A stretch of 64,000 nt of DNA from Flavobacterium salilacus subsp. salilacus (GTDB lineage: Bacteria; Bacteroidota; Bacteroidia; Flavobacteriales; Flavobacteriaceae). The notes beneath the pieces were generated by a model, which was not told where the DNA came from, ran no database searches, and saw nothing but the letters and a program-made list of their open reading frames with translations. Numbering within the stretch: position 1 is the first letter of the stretch; every line of letters begins with the position of its first letter. The DNA lies in the NCBI RefSeq assembly GCF_004634195.1, contig NZ_SKBP01000003.1, forward strand, positions 62,001 through 126,000, read 5' to 3'. The position numbers were made by a program, and so were the translations under genes. This document shows, piece after piece, positions 23,764-33,085 of this stretch.

Positions 23764-25320
23764 TTAATTTGATAATTGTACATCATCAAAGTAGTATGAC
23801 TCTCCTGTTCCGGAAACTCCGAAGTTAAAGAACAGTACTATTTGCTGATAGTTATTAGCATTATTTATATCCGAGAAATCAAAAGTGAGTTCTTCCCACT
23901 GGTTTGCAACAGTGGTATTTGTTTGTTTTTCAATATCAAGTGCAGTGTCATGAGGATTCATGTTTTCAAACTTCATCAGTACGGGTATGCCTGCTGCGGG
24001 CGACCATACTTTTATTTTTACCTGCTGCATGGCAGAAAAATCAATAGGCTCATCCATAGGTATGGCTATACCTGCCCAAGTTTCTGAACCTGCATTTTTA
24101 ACATACTGTCCTACATTAGCACTTACATTTATTCCTGACGCATTGGGGTTGGCTACTTTGCTGCCGTTGGCACCGCCAAAGTTGTTCCATATAATATCCT
24201 GGGTTGCGCTCTCGAAAGTAAGCGGAAGCTCAACAGGATCTGAACCGTTAAATAATTCAATATCATCAAAATAATAAGTGTCTCCGTTACCGTTGTTACC
24301 GGCGTTGAAGAATAGTACTACTCTCGAATATTCTGCGGTTGTACCTGCACCTGAAAAGTCGTAAACAATCTCTTCCCACTGGTTGGCTACTGTGGTTACA
24401 GCATTAGCTCCATAAAATATGCCCGCATCCTCTGCGTTTTCTACTTTTATTATCATAGGTACTCCTGCTGCGGGCGACCATACTTTTATTTTGATATCGT
24501 GCTGATTTTCAGTAAAATCGATAGGTTCATCAAGGGTTAAGAAGCCTCCTGTAAATACGCCTCCTCCCGGAGTCATAGAAGCTACTTTGCTACTGGTATT
24601 AACTCCTGATGCATCAGGGTTATCTATTACTGCCGAAGTGTTACCATTAAAATCAGTAATGGTATAGTTAAGACTGGGAACTTCGAATGTAACAGGCAGT
24701 GTAAGCGGGTTGGTAATAGTAACTTCTTCAGTATATACGGCAGTTGCCGCACCACCACTATAGGCTGTTACCGTAACTGTATAGGTGCCTATTTCGCTAT
24801 AGGTATGGTTTACCGTTTGTCCTTCGTTAAACTGCTCGGCTACTTGTCCGGGATCTTCGCCATACGTAACGTCAAAAAACGTTTCATAATCGGCAGTAGC
24901 ACTTACGTTAATTCTTAACGGATTACCCAAAACGGTCGCTATGGTCACATTAATGTTTTCGGGAGCAATAAAAGTAACGGTAAGCGGTAGTATAACCTCT
25001 GTACTGGCTCCTGTAACGCTATATCCTACGATTTTAACGTCATACTGCCCTTCGGCATACGTATGTGTGGTTTTTTGTCCTACATCTACAGCGGCAGGCT
25101 CTGCCGTACCATCGCCATAATATACATCAAAGCCAACTACACCTTCGCCATGCGGAGCTATGGTAACCAGCCCTGTATTATCTTGTGTAATGGTAAATAA
25201 TGCCGATAGGTTTTGTGGGGCTGGAGCATTATTTACAAACGATAAATCGTTTTCATCTTCACTACATCCTGCTAATATGGCAATGAACAGGATGCTGAAT
25301 ATTAATTTTAGTTTTTTCAT
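23764..25320 (-). CDS. Surface glycan-binding lipoprotein with PKD-like and tandem carbohydrate-binding domains
   Basis: A 518-aa lipoprotein (lipobox LAGC, Cys19, then SEDEND). Two PKD-like sandwiches (about 38-115 and 120-205) act as spacers. The C-terminal part is a tandem pair of similar modules (about 212-365 and 366-518). Both begin LPxTFE, share EPIDF, IKVWSPAAGxP and VANQWEE, and end YYFDDxxL. That is the look of a carbohydrate-binding beta-sandwich. No catalytic motif is present. It sits in the SusE/SusF (SGBP) position straight after susD, 12 bp away, and probably holds beta-glucan at the surface. Confidence 0.82.
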   Translation of the reverse strand: MKKLKLIFSILFIAILAGCSEDENDLSFVNNAPAPQNLSALFTITQDNTGLVTIAPHGEGVVGFDVYYGDGTAEPAAVDVGQKTTHTYAEGQYDVKIVGYSVTGASTEVILPLTVTFIAPENINVTIATVLGNPLRINVSATADYETFFDVTYGEDPGQVAEQFNEGQTVNHTYSEIGTYTVTVTAYSGGAATAVYTEEVTITNPLTLPVTFEVPSLNYTITDFNGNTSAVIDNPDASGVNTSSKVASMTPGGGVFTGGFLTLDEPIDFTENQHDIKIKVWSPAAGVPMIIKVENAEDAGIFYGANAVTTVANQWEEIVYDFSGAGTTAEYSRVVLFFNAGNNGNGDTYYFDDIELFNGSDPVELPLTFESATQDIIWNNFGGANGSKVANPNASGINVSANVGQYVKNAGSETWAGIAIPMDEPIDFSAMQQVKIKVWSPAAGIPVLMKFENMNPHDTALDIEKQTNTTVANQWEELTFDFSDINNANNYQQIVLFFNFGVSGTGESYYFDDVQLSN

Positions 25321-25332
25321 ATCTCTTATTTT

Positions 25333-26817
25333 TTAATAATTTGGATTTTGTTCCCAGTTTCCGTTAGAGAATTGTATCTCTTCCAGTGGTATAGGGAAAA
25401 TTTCATTTTTACCTGCAACAAACCCATCGATTTCCTGCGCAGCTCTTTCGGTTCTTACAAGGTCGAAGAAACGGTGTCCTTCGCCAAACAGTTCTCTTCT
25501 TCTTTCTTCTAAAATAAAGCTAAGTAATGTTTCGCCGCTTGCTGTAAAATCATGGTCTGTATCGCCAAAAGCTCTTCTTCTCACTTCATTTGCATATTGT
25601 CTTGCCTTAACATCGTTACCGGATCTGTTAAAAGCTTCAGCAGCCATAAGTAATACATCGGCATAACGGATAGCTCTGTAATTGTTAGGGTTTGTAAGGT
25701 TAAGGTCGCCCGCAGCTTCACTGCTTCTTACTCTGGGTATGTATTTACGGTTAAAGTAACCGGTATCGTTATAACCGGGACCATAACTAACTTCGGTACC
25801 TGAATTTTCGGCAATCCACTCTTCCATGTTTAGTATGGCTACATCTTCTCTTAAATCGCCTTCTTCAAAAATCGCCGCTCCTTCGGGGGTTGGAATATTA
25901 AAGCTGAAGCCTGAGGTAAATAATGGACCTACATAATTTCGAGGGCCGCTAAATCCTACGGCAACGTTACCTTCTACACATTGAAGACAGTCAAAACTTG
26001 CTCCTTGTATGTCGGTATATTGTACTTCAAATACTGATTCCGGTCCGTTTTCGCCTTCAAATTCAAATATTGAGTTGTAATCAGTTACCAGTGAGTAGTT
26101 ACCGGATGTTATGACTTGTTCTAAAACGGCAGCGGCTTCGCTGTATTTTCCGTCATATAAATATGCTTTTCCAAGCAAAGCCTGTGCAGCGCCTCTGGTA
26201 GCTCTTCCTACTTCAGGGGCTTGTACGGCAAGGTCTTCTATAGCTAACAAAAGGTCTTCCTGAATGCTTGCATATACTTCTTCTTTTGTAGCGCGCGGTA
26301 TAGAGGTTTCATCGCCAAGTGCAAATCTTGCATCGCCTTTAAGCGGGATACCGCCAAACCATTTTACCAGTTCAAAATGATAGTAAGCTCTAAGAAAACG
26401 TGCTTCGGCTATAATTTGCTCTTTACCTTCAAAGTCGGTCTTATCTTTAAATTCTAAGATATAGTTTGCTCTGTTTACACCGGAAAACATCCAGTTCCAA
26501 ATATCTCTGAGGTTTGAATTTACAGGGGTATGAATCATTTGATCTACCTGTTGCCATCCTATAACGTCATTAGCACTCTCTCCGCCTGCAAGTGTGTTAT
26601 CCGAAGCGATTTCGCCTAAAATAACATTAGGATAGCTGGCATGCAAAAGGTCGTATGCTGCTATAAGCGCATTATAATAATCGTCTTCGGAGTTAAAATA
26701 ATTTTCTGAAGTTATTTGGTAAACAATATCCCTTTCCACAAAATCATCACTGCACGAAACTGTTGATGCGGTGAATATACTAAGAGCCATAACGGCTGTA
26801 ATTATCTTTCTTTTCAT
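25333..26817 (-). CDS. SusD/RagB-family starch-binding-like outer-membrane lipoprotein
   Basis: A 494-aa lipoprotein with lipobox STVSC (Cys22). The N-terminal helical TPR-like region (ENYFNSEDDYYNALIAAY) and the RAYYHFELVKWFGGIPL block (about 133-150) are SusD hallmarks. The C-terminal RxxDVLLMAAEAFNRSG and ILEERRRELFGEGHRFFDLVR motifs complete the family. SusD proteins form the lid over the SusC barrel and bind the oligosaccharide before import. It follows susC by 10 bp and precedes the SGBP gene by 12 bp. Its ligand (beta-1,3-glucan) is inferred from the GH16/GH3 partners. Confidence 0.95.
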   Translation of the reverse strand: MKRKIITAVMALSIFTASTVSCSDDFVERDIVYQITSENYFNSEDDYYNALIAAYDLLHASYPNVILGEIASDNTLAGGESANDVIGWQQVDQMIHTPVNSNLRDIWNWMFSGVNRANYILEFKDKTDFEGKEQIIAEARFLRAYYHFELVKWFGGIPLKGDARFALGDETSIPRATKEEVYASIQEDLLLAIEDLAVQAPEVGRATRGAAQALLGKAYLYDGKYSEAAAVLEQVITSGNYSLVTDYNSIFEFEGENGPESVFEVQYTDIQGASFDCLQCVEGNVAVGFSGPRNYVGPLFTSGFSFNIPTPEGAAIFEEGDLREDVAILNMEEWIAENSGTEVSYGPGYNDTGYFNRKYIPRVRSSEAAGDLNLTNPNNYRAIRYADVLLMAAEAFNRSGNDVKARQYANEVRRRAFGDTDHDFTASGETLLSFILEERRRELFGEGHRFFDLVRTERAAQEIDGFVAGKNEIFPIPLEEIQFSNGNWEQNPNY

Positions 26818-26827
26818 TTTTTTTCAA

Positions 26828-29800
26828 TTAAAAGTTAACATTTACTCCAAACAAATAGGTTCTCGGTACAGGGTAAAAACCAAAATCTATTCCTGATGAC
26901 AGTGGTTGCCCACTTGAAGCTCCGGGATCATATCCTTTATATTTGGTAAATGTATATAGGTTATTTACACCCGCATAAAGTCTTAATCTTGAAACACCTG
27001 CTTTTTCAGTAAACTCAGGGTTTATTGTATAGCCTAACTGTACGTTTTGTATTCTTAAGTAGGAAGCGTCTTCTACAAAATAGCTTGAGAATACATTATT
27101 TGACGTTGCAGATGTTGTTACTCTCGGTACGCTGTTGCTTGTACCTTCACCTGTCCACCTGTCCAGTGTATAATTAAGTCTGTTTACATCGTTTAATGTT
27201 CTTTCATAATTTCTTACCATATCATTACCCACAGAGGCAAAAGCATAGCCTACAAAATCGAAACCTTTATAGTTAAGCTGTAGGTTAAAGCCCATAACAG
27301 CATCCGGTATAGGGTCGCCTATGTTAGTTCTGTCATCAGGTGTAATAACACCGTCACCGTTAACATCAACAAATCTCAAATCTCCGGGTTGTGCCGGCGC
27401 TCCAAGTGCTGTTTGTGAAGGGTGTGCAGCTACTTCTGCCTGATTTTGAAAAATTCCGTCTGTTTGGTATCCATAAAAGTAACCTAATGGTTGTCCAACT
27501 TCCATACGGGTAGCTCTGGTACTCAGACCAAAAATTCCACCTTCAACAAAACCGGTACCGTTATTTACTTCGGTAACTTCGTTATGCAGGAAGGTAACAT
27601 TATATCCTACTTTGTAAGTAAAATCTTCACCAATTTGATCCTTGTAGTTAATACCTACTTCAAAACCTTTATTTTCTACCGATCCTGCATTGGCAGTAGG
27701 GTTTCTTCCTCCGGGACCATATGTTCCCAGTATTCCTGATACCGGTATATCGGTTATTAATAAATCTTTCTTTTTATCAATAAAATAATCGGCAACGATA
27801 TCAATTTTGTTATTAAGCAACTGTATATCCAAACCTACGTCGAATTTTTGGGCTTGCTCCCAAACTAAATCTTCATTTGGCAATCCTCCTATGGCAAAAC
27901 CGTTAACTAAATTTCCGTTAAGCACGTATGTTGCTTCACCATCCAGTAAACCTACATAGCGGTTATCGCCTATACGGTCGTTACCCAATATTCCGTAACT
28001 GGCTCTTAACTTAAGGAAGTTAACTACTGTGTTTTCTTTATAAAAAGCTTCATCAGATATTACCCAACCTCCTGTTACAGAAGGGAAGTAGGCTACACGA
28101 TTGTTTGGACCAAAACGTGTAGATGTATCTCTTCTCAGCATTCCTGATAACAGGTATCTACCTTTATAGTCATATTGTACTCTGGCAAAGTAAGAAAGCC
28201 TTCTTTCGTCATATTTATACGAATCGGCAGTTTTAGCTTCCGAAAACCCTGTGGTAAGCCTTATATCGGCAAATTCCCATGAGTTATTGGGCACATCAAA
28301 ACCGGTGGCAAATAGTCCTTCTCCAAAGGTTTTGTATATAGTAGTACCTAATGTTCCTGTAAAATTATGAGCTTCATTGAATGATTTCTTATAGTTTATG
28401 AATGCATCAAAAGTATAATCATTATCATTTATACTGTTTTGGTTTACAGTGCTTCTCACATTATCAAATACTTTTCCTCCATAAGAAACTTCTTTATTGA
28501 AGGTTCTTCCGTTTGAATTTGCAGTATTAAAACCTATTCGCGCCGTAGCGGTTAAGTTGGATGTGAATTCATAGTCTAAACCGAATGTACCGTTAAATTT
28601 TCTTAGGTCATAATCGTTAAAAGTGTTATCTATTTGTGCCAGCGGATTGATTATCTCATTACCAAGATTACTTCCCGGTATATTGGCACTACCTGTTGGT
28701 AATACCGTAAAATCGCCATTCTCGTCATAAGGGCTGTAAATAGAAGGGGTATTAATTGCATTAAATAACACGGAACCTAATGTATTTTCGTTAAATGACT
28801 GTCTGTTAATGTCAGTATAAATTACGTTAGTATTTAGTTTTAGGTTTTTTAGCAAGTCTGCTGTCATACCAATACGAAACGTATTACGGTCAAAATGCGA
28901 CTTACTGCCTCCTATAATACCATCTTGGTCAAAATTAGAAGCACTGATGCTGTATGTTACTTTATCTCCACCGCCTGTTGCCGTTATATCATGGCTTATC
29001 ATCGGTACGCCGGTATCAAAAACTTCATCCTGCCAGTCAGTACCCGCACCTAATGCCGAAACGTTAGGGAAGGGCAGTGGCTGTCCGCCGTTAGCATAAC
29101 TCTCGTTTAAAAGGAGGGCATATTCTGTTGCATTCAGCAATGGTAGTTTTCTGGATGTTTCCTGTAAACCTATGTAGCTGTTATAGCTAAGTTTAAGTTT
29201 GGTGTTTTTCTTTCCTTGTTTGGTAGTAACAAGTACTACACCATTAGCTCCGGCAGTACCATATATGGCAGCCTGTGCATCTTTAAGTACTGTAATATTC
29301 TCTACATCATTAAAGTTAAGATCGCTAAGCTGACCTATGTAACCATCTATTAATACTAAAGGAGAAGCATCATTATTAGAAGCGATACCCCTTATTCTTA
29401 TATCGAGCGCTGCACCGGGCGCGCCTGATTGTGTAGTAACATTAACCCCTGTTACGGTACCTTGCAGTGCCTGCTCTATCTTTACAGGTCTTAAATCTTC
29501 AATAGTTGCAGCACTAACTACGCCTACCGCACCTGTAACTTCTCTTCTTTTTTGGCTGCCATAACCAATAACAACCACTTCATCAAGTGTTTTAACACTC
29601 TCGGTCATGCTTATTGTAATGTTTTCGTCAGATGTAGCAACTTTCTCAGTGCTGTTAAAGCCTATGAAACTAAAGACTAATGTTGATCCAGAAGGGACCG
29701 AGAGGGTAAATTTACCATCAATGTCCGTTACTGTGTTTGCAGCAGCGTCTTTAACTGTTACGTTTACTCCGGGCATAGGCAACCCGGTTGCCGCTTCATT

Positions 29801-29884
29801 TACCGTACCACTTACCTCGACATTCTGCGCGAAGCAAAAAGATGAGATTAGCATAAAGGTAATTAAGAATAGTTTTGACTTCAT
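26828..29884 (-). CDS. SusC/RagA-family TonB-linked outer-membrane transporter
   Basis: A 1018-aa protein with signal peptide 1-19 (ending SFCFAQ). A carboxypeptidase-D-like regulatory domain (about 22-100) is followed by the SusC signature DEVVVIGYGSQKRREVTGAV (about 101-120). A plug domain (about 115-220, with IRIRGIASNNDASPLVLIDG near 165-184) and a 22-strand barrel ending in Phe follow. It imports oligosaccharides across the outer membrane with TonB energy. It is the first gene of a six-gene run (susC, susD, SGBP, GH16, GH3, GH16). A 21-nt element shared with the T9SS gene lies about 200 bp upstream. Confidence 0.96.
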   Translation of the reverse strand: MKSKLFLITFMLISSFCFAQNVEVSGTVNEAATGLPMPGVNVTVKDAAANTVTDIDGKFTLSVPSGSTLVFSFIGFNSTEKVATSDENITISMTESVKTLDEVVVIGYGSQKRREVTGAVGVVSAATIEDLRPVKIEQALQGTVTGVNVTTQSGAPGAALDIRIRGIASNNDASPLVLIDGYIGQLSDLNFNDVENITVLKDAQAAIYGTAGANGVVLVTTKQGKKNTKLKLSYNSYIGLQETSRKLPLLNATEYALLLNESYANGGQPLPFPNVSALGAGTDWQDEVFDTGVPMISHDITATGGGDKVTYSISASNFDQDGIIGGSKSHFDRNTFRIGMTADLLKNLKLNTNVIYTDINRQSFNENTLGSVLFNAINTPSIYSPYDENGDFTVLPTGSANIPGSNLGNEIINPLAQIDNTFNDYDLRKFNGTFGLDYEFTSNLTATARIGFNTANSNGRTFNKEVSYGGKVFDNVRSTVNQNSINDNDYTFDAFINYKKSFNEAHNFTGTLGTTIYKTFGEGLFATGFDVPNNSWEFADIRLTTGFSEAKTADSYKYDERRLSYFARVQYDYKGRYLLSGMLRRDTSTRFGPNNRVAYFPSVTGGWVISDEAFYKENTVVNFLKLRASYGILGNDRIGDNRYVGLLDGEATYVLNGNLVNGFAIGGLPNEDLVWEQAQKFDVGLDIQLLNNKIDIVADYFIDKKKDLLITDIPVSGILGTYGPGGRNPTANAGSVENKGFEVGINYKDQIGEDFTYKVGYNVTFLHNEVTEVNNGTGFVEGGIFGLSTRATRMEVGQPLGYFYGYQTDGIFQNQAEVAAHPSQTALGAPAQPGDLRFVDVNGDGVITPDDRTNIGDPIPDAVMGFNLQLNYKGFDFVGYAFASVGNDMVRNYERTLNDVNRLNYTLDRWTGEGTSNSVPRVTTSATSNNVFSSYFVEDASYLRIQNVQLGYTINPEFTEKAGVSRLRLYAGVNNLYTFTKYKGYDPGASSGQPLSSGIDFGFYPVPRTYLFGVNVNF

Positions 29885-30083
29885 ATAAATTTGGTTTTTG
29901 TGATAATATAAAAATATGACACAATATTTTAAACAGTTTAAAAAGAACCTTTACAAAAAATATACAATCCGTAATTTTTATGGGATATTTCAGAAATATA
30001 AAGGTCAAAGCACTATTAACAGTGTTTTAAGAGGTTTTATATGTGGCTTAAAATAAATACGAAAACCTTGTAATTAGGTGCTT

Positions 30084-30107
30084 TGTTGTGGTATTGTATA
30101 GGTATAT
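30084..30107 (-). promoter_or_regulatory. Shared regulatory element upstream of susC
   Basis: On the plus strand it reads TGTTGTGGTATTGTATAGGT, and it continues A-TAT. A copy with one mismatch in 21 lies at 34705-34729. In gene orientation it contains two TACC half-sites 11 bp apart. It begins 200 bp upstream of susC. The other copy begins 189 bp upstream of its gene. It is the candidate binding site of the propeller/LuxR-type regulator. The rest of the 29885-30127 gap holds no gene. Confidence 0.6.
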
Positions 30108-30127
30108 GAAGTGTTTGTTGAGGTTTG

Positions 30128-32926
30128 CTACAATGACAGAATGTACTCAACAAGGCTTATTTCGTGAGATAACTCCATTTTCTTTCGCAAACGATATCGC
30201 TTTATCTCTACACTCCTAACGGATATGTTGAGTAGGGGCGCTATTTCTTTGGAAGATAAATTAAGTCTTAAATAGGCACACAGTCTTAAATCGTTTGGTG
30301 TTAGGGCGGGGTGTTTTGCTTTTACCTTCTTAAGGAAGTCTTTATCGGCATTATTAAATGCTTCTTTAAACATATCCCAAGTGTCATCCTCGTTAATATT
30401 TTTATTTATGGTGCTTATTACTGACTTGATATTCCTATCGCCGTCAGTAGTTTTTTTCAAATCATCCTTAATCATCGAAAGCAACTCATTTTTCTTGATA
30501 AGATTCATGGTAGATACTGCCAACTCGCGATTTTTGTTTTCAAACTCCTGTTGCAACTGTTCGTTTTTAATTTTCATTACTTCCTGTTCATTTTCCAGTT
30601 CTTTTATTTCCAGTAGTCTTTCGTTTTCTTCAATAAGTTTTTCTTTTTGCCTGTGGTAGTAGTTTTTATAAGCTTTATTTATAAAATAGGCAGCAATGAG
30701 GGCTAATATTAAATATACTATAAGCGCTATAGTGGTAGCATACCAGGGTTTTAAGATTGTAAAACTGTATTGAGCAGTATTGGATATAGAGTTGCCTGTT
30801 CTTGCTCTTACTTTAAATGTATAGCTGCCGGGCGTAAGGTTTTTAAAATTAGCAAACGGCTTGGTGCTCCATTCGCTCCATTCTTCCTGGATACCTTCTA
30901 AAAGGTACTGAAATTCGGCATTAATGTATTTATTGTATTCCGGAACGGCATACGAAAAGGTAAAGTTGTTTTCCGAATGTTTAAAACTACCTTCGGCATT
31001 TATAGGGTTAGATATCCCGCTTTTATTCATAATGTTGCTCGAAACATCTGTAATAGAGACATTGTATTTGTCGAATTTTAGGTCGCTCAGGTTTATGGTA
31101 TAATAACCGTCGGTAGTACCGATAAGGTATGTGTTTGAAGTTACTTGAGTGATATTTTCATATCCTACCATAGAGTTAGTAAGCGACGATGGAATGGGGA
31201 TTACACTATGTGTTAAATCGGTATTTAGCTTGCCTGATGAAAAATAATTGATATAATTTTTTGAAAAAAACCAAAGCCTGTTAGTTTTATCGGCAGTTAG
31301 CTTACCTGAGGTATATTCATCTTTCAAAAAAATATCAGTAAGTCTTTTATCCTTATTAAACTTTTTGGTAGTTATGTTTAATTTAAAAATTCCATCTTTA
31401 GAGGCATAATATATAGCATTGTTATACTTACACAGGCTGGCGTTTTTTCCTTTTACGGGGTAGTCATAAGTAAAAACAGTATTGGCTTTAATATACTCGT
31501 TATCAATGTTTATCCTGAAAACACCTTTGTATTCGTGGCTTACATAAATATCGTTATTACTGCTTACTTCGAAATAGCGACTTGAATAATCAAAACCTTT
31601 TATCCAGTTCCTAAACTTCCAAGTGTTGTTTGTTTTCTCTATAACCGATATGCCGTGATAGTTGCCTTGCAGTAACAGATTGGGGTTGTTCGGATGATTT
31701 TCAAATTTCCATGTTCCCGAAGCGGAAAATATCTGGGTAGCTACACCGTTATTTATAATATAGGTACCGGAATCGTGACAGCAAAACAATGTCCCGTTAT
31801 AATCATAAAGTGACCAAACCTGACCTTTGGTGCCGGATATGAACTTAAAGCTTTCTATGCCTCCGTAAGTTTTATAAAACAAACCCTGGTTTGTGCCTAC
31901 ATACAGCATATTGTTGTGATGAATAGAGGTATATACTGTGCCCAGAAAACCTGTATCATCTACAAAGCTTCTTACTGCCGACTGCAAATTGATACAGTTG
32001 ATGCCATTATCCAGACCAACCCACAGGTTTTTATCACGATCTTCATAAAGCGATAATGCTGTATTATTGCTAAGTCCTTTATTTTGAGTTATATGGTATT
32101 TTAAATAACCATCTTTACTTAATATGAATATACCGTTTGATACTGAACCGAGTGCAAAACTTCCATCATTCAACATTTTACTGCTGTATATGCTGCTCGA
32201 TTTCAGTTCGTCGTCCGCCTCTGTAGCCCAGGGTGTTATTTTATCGTCATGATATTCATAAAAACCATGATACTGCGTTTGTAATAACAAATGTTCGCTT
32301 CTCGGAAAAATACTTACAATTTTATTTCCCCTAATAATTGGGTCATCACTGATAAGTTTACTTTTCCCATTTTCAATTTCATATAACCCTGTACCAAAGG
32401 TTTGGTATAAAATAATATTATTTACAATAAATACCTTATTTATACCCGCATTCGATTTTATTATTTTAAACGACTCATCTTTTGCATTGTATATAAATAT
32501 TTGGTTGAGCGACTGGAATATAATCCAGTGGTCATATTCTATAATATTCCAAAACTGCTCATCATCCAGTATCTTGTTTTTTATTACTTCGCTTAGCGAA
32601 AAGTATTGCAGTTTACCGTTGGGCTGTCGTTCCCAGTAGCCAAATTCCATATAACATCCTGTATAAATACGATTGTCAATACATTTTACAGAACGCATTA
32701 TGGTTTCGTTTGGGGTAGGATATAACGTCCAGTCATTACCGTTATACTCCATTAACCCTTCATTATTAGCAAAATACATAAACTGATTGCTGTCCTGGCT
32801 TATCATCCAGTTTTGATTACCTGCGCTATATGTACTGGTATTGTATTTAATTATGGGAGGTAAATCTTGCGATTGTACATAGAGGGGGAGGATAAAGGAT
32901 ACTATGAGGATGATTTTTTTAAACAA
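30128..32926 (-). CDS. Propeller/Y_Y_Y/LuxR-type membrane regulator of the beta-glucan locus
   Basis: A 932-aa sensor. Signal peptide 1-19 precedes two seven-bladed-propeller-type regions (about 20-640) with repeats such as SLYEDRDKNLWVGLDNGI. A Y_Y_Y domain (about 660-735, ending LTPGSYTFKVRARTGN), one membrane helix (about 740-762, TIALIVYLILALIAAYFI), a coiled coil (about 765-850) and a C-terminal LuxR-type HTH (about 865-925, LSSKEIAPLLNISVRSVEIKR) follow. There is no histidine kinase or receiver, so it is not a classic hybrid two-component system but a SusR-like one-piece regulator. It lies directly upstream of susC on the same strand and should activate it when oligosaccharide is sensed in the periplasm. 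Confidence 0.88.
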   Translation of the reverse strand: MFKKIILIVSFILPLYVQSQDLPPIIKYNTSTYSAGNQNWMISQDSNQFMYFANNEGLMEYNGNDWTLYPTPNETIMRSVKCIDNRIYTGCYMEFGYWERQPNGKLQYFSLSEVIKNKILDDEQFWNIIEYDHWIIFQSLNQIFIYNAKDESFKIIKSNAGINKVFIVNNIILYQTFGTGLYEIENGKSKLISDDPIIRGNKIVSIFPRSEHLLLQTQYHGFYEYHDDKITPWATEADDELKSSSIYSSKMLNDGSFALGSVSNGIFILSKDGYLKYHITQNKGLSNNTALSLYEDRDKNLWVGLDNGINCINLQSAVRSFVDDTGFLGTVYTSIHHNNMLYVGTNQGLFYKTYGGIESFKFISGTKGQVWSLYDYNGTLFCCHDSGTYIINNGVATQIFSASGTWKFENHPNNPNLLLQGNYHGISVIEKTNNTWKFRNWIKGFDYSSRYFEVSSNNDIYVSHEYKGVFRINIDNEYIKANTVFTYDYPVKGKNASLCKYNNAIYYASKDGIFKLNITTKKFNKDKRLTDIFLKDEYTSGKLTADKTNRLWFFSKNYINYFSSGKLNTDLTHSVIPIPSSLTNSMVGYENITQVTSNTYLIGTTDGYYTINLSDLKFDKYNVSITDVSSNIMNKSGISNPINAEGSFKHSENNFTFSYAVPEYNKYINAEFQYLLEGIQEEWSEWSTKPFANFKNLTPGSYTFKVRARTGNSISNTAQYSFTILKPWYATTIALIVYLILALIAAYFINKAYKNYYHRQKEKLIEENERLLEIKELENEQEVMKIKNEQLQQEFENKNRELAVSTMNLIKKNELLSMIKDDLKKTTDGDRNIKSVISTINKNINEDDTWDMFKEAFNNADKDFLKKVKAKHPALTPNDLRLCAYLRLNLSSKEIAPLLNISVRSVEIKRYRLRKKMELSHEISLVEYILSL

Positions 32927-33030
32927 AATCTATAGGATTAGTTAACGATTATTTTACGAATATACCTAAAATGGGAGTAATTATATTTTAGGAAGTCCAA
33001 AATTTTTAAACTATCAATAGCATATTATAT

Positions 33031-33063
33031 AAAAAACCGCCTTGTTTTAATCAGGCGGTTTTT
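33031..33063 (-). terminator. Rho-independent terminator after the T9SS protein gene
   Basis: AAAAAACCGCCT and AGGCGGTTTTT flank a 9-base loop. It lies downstream of the minus-strand T9SS gene and upstream of the regulator gene. Confidence 0.82.
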
Positions 33064-33085
33064 CCAACATGAAAATAACAAATAC

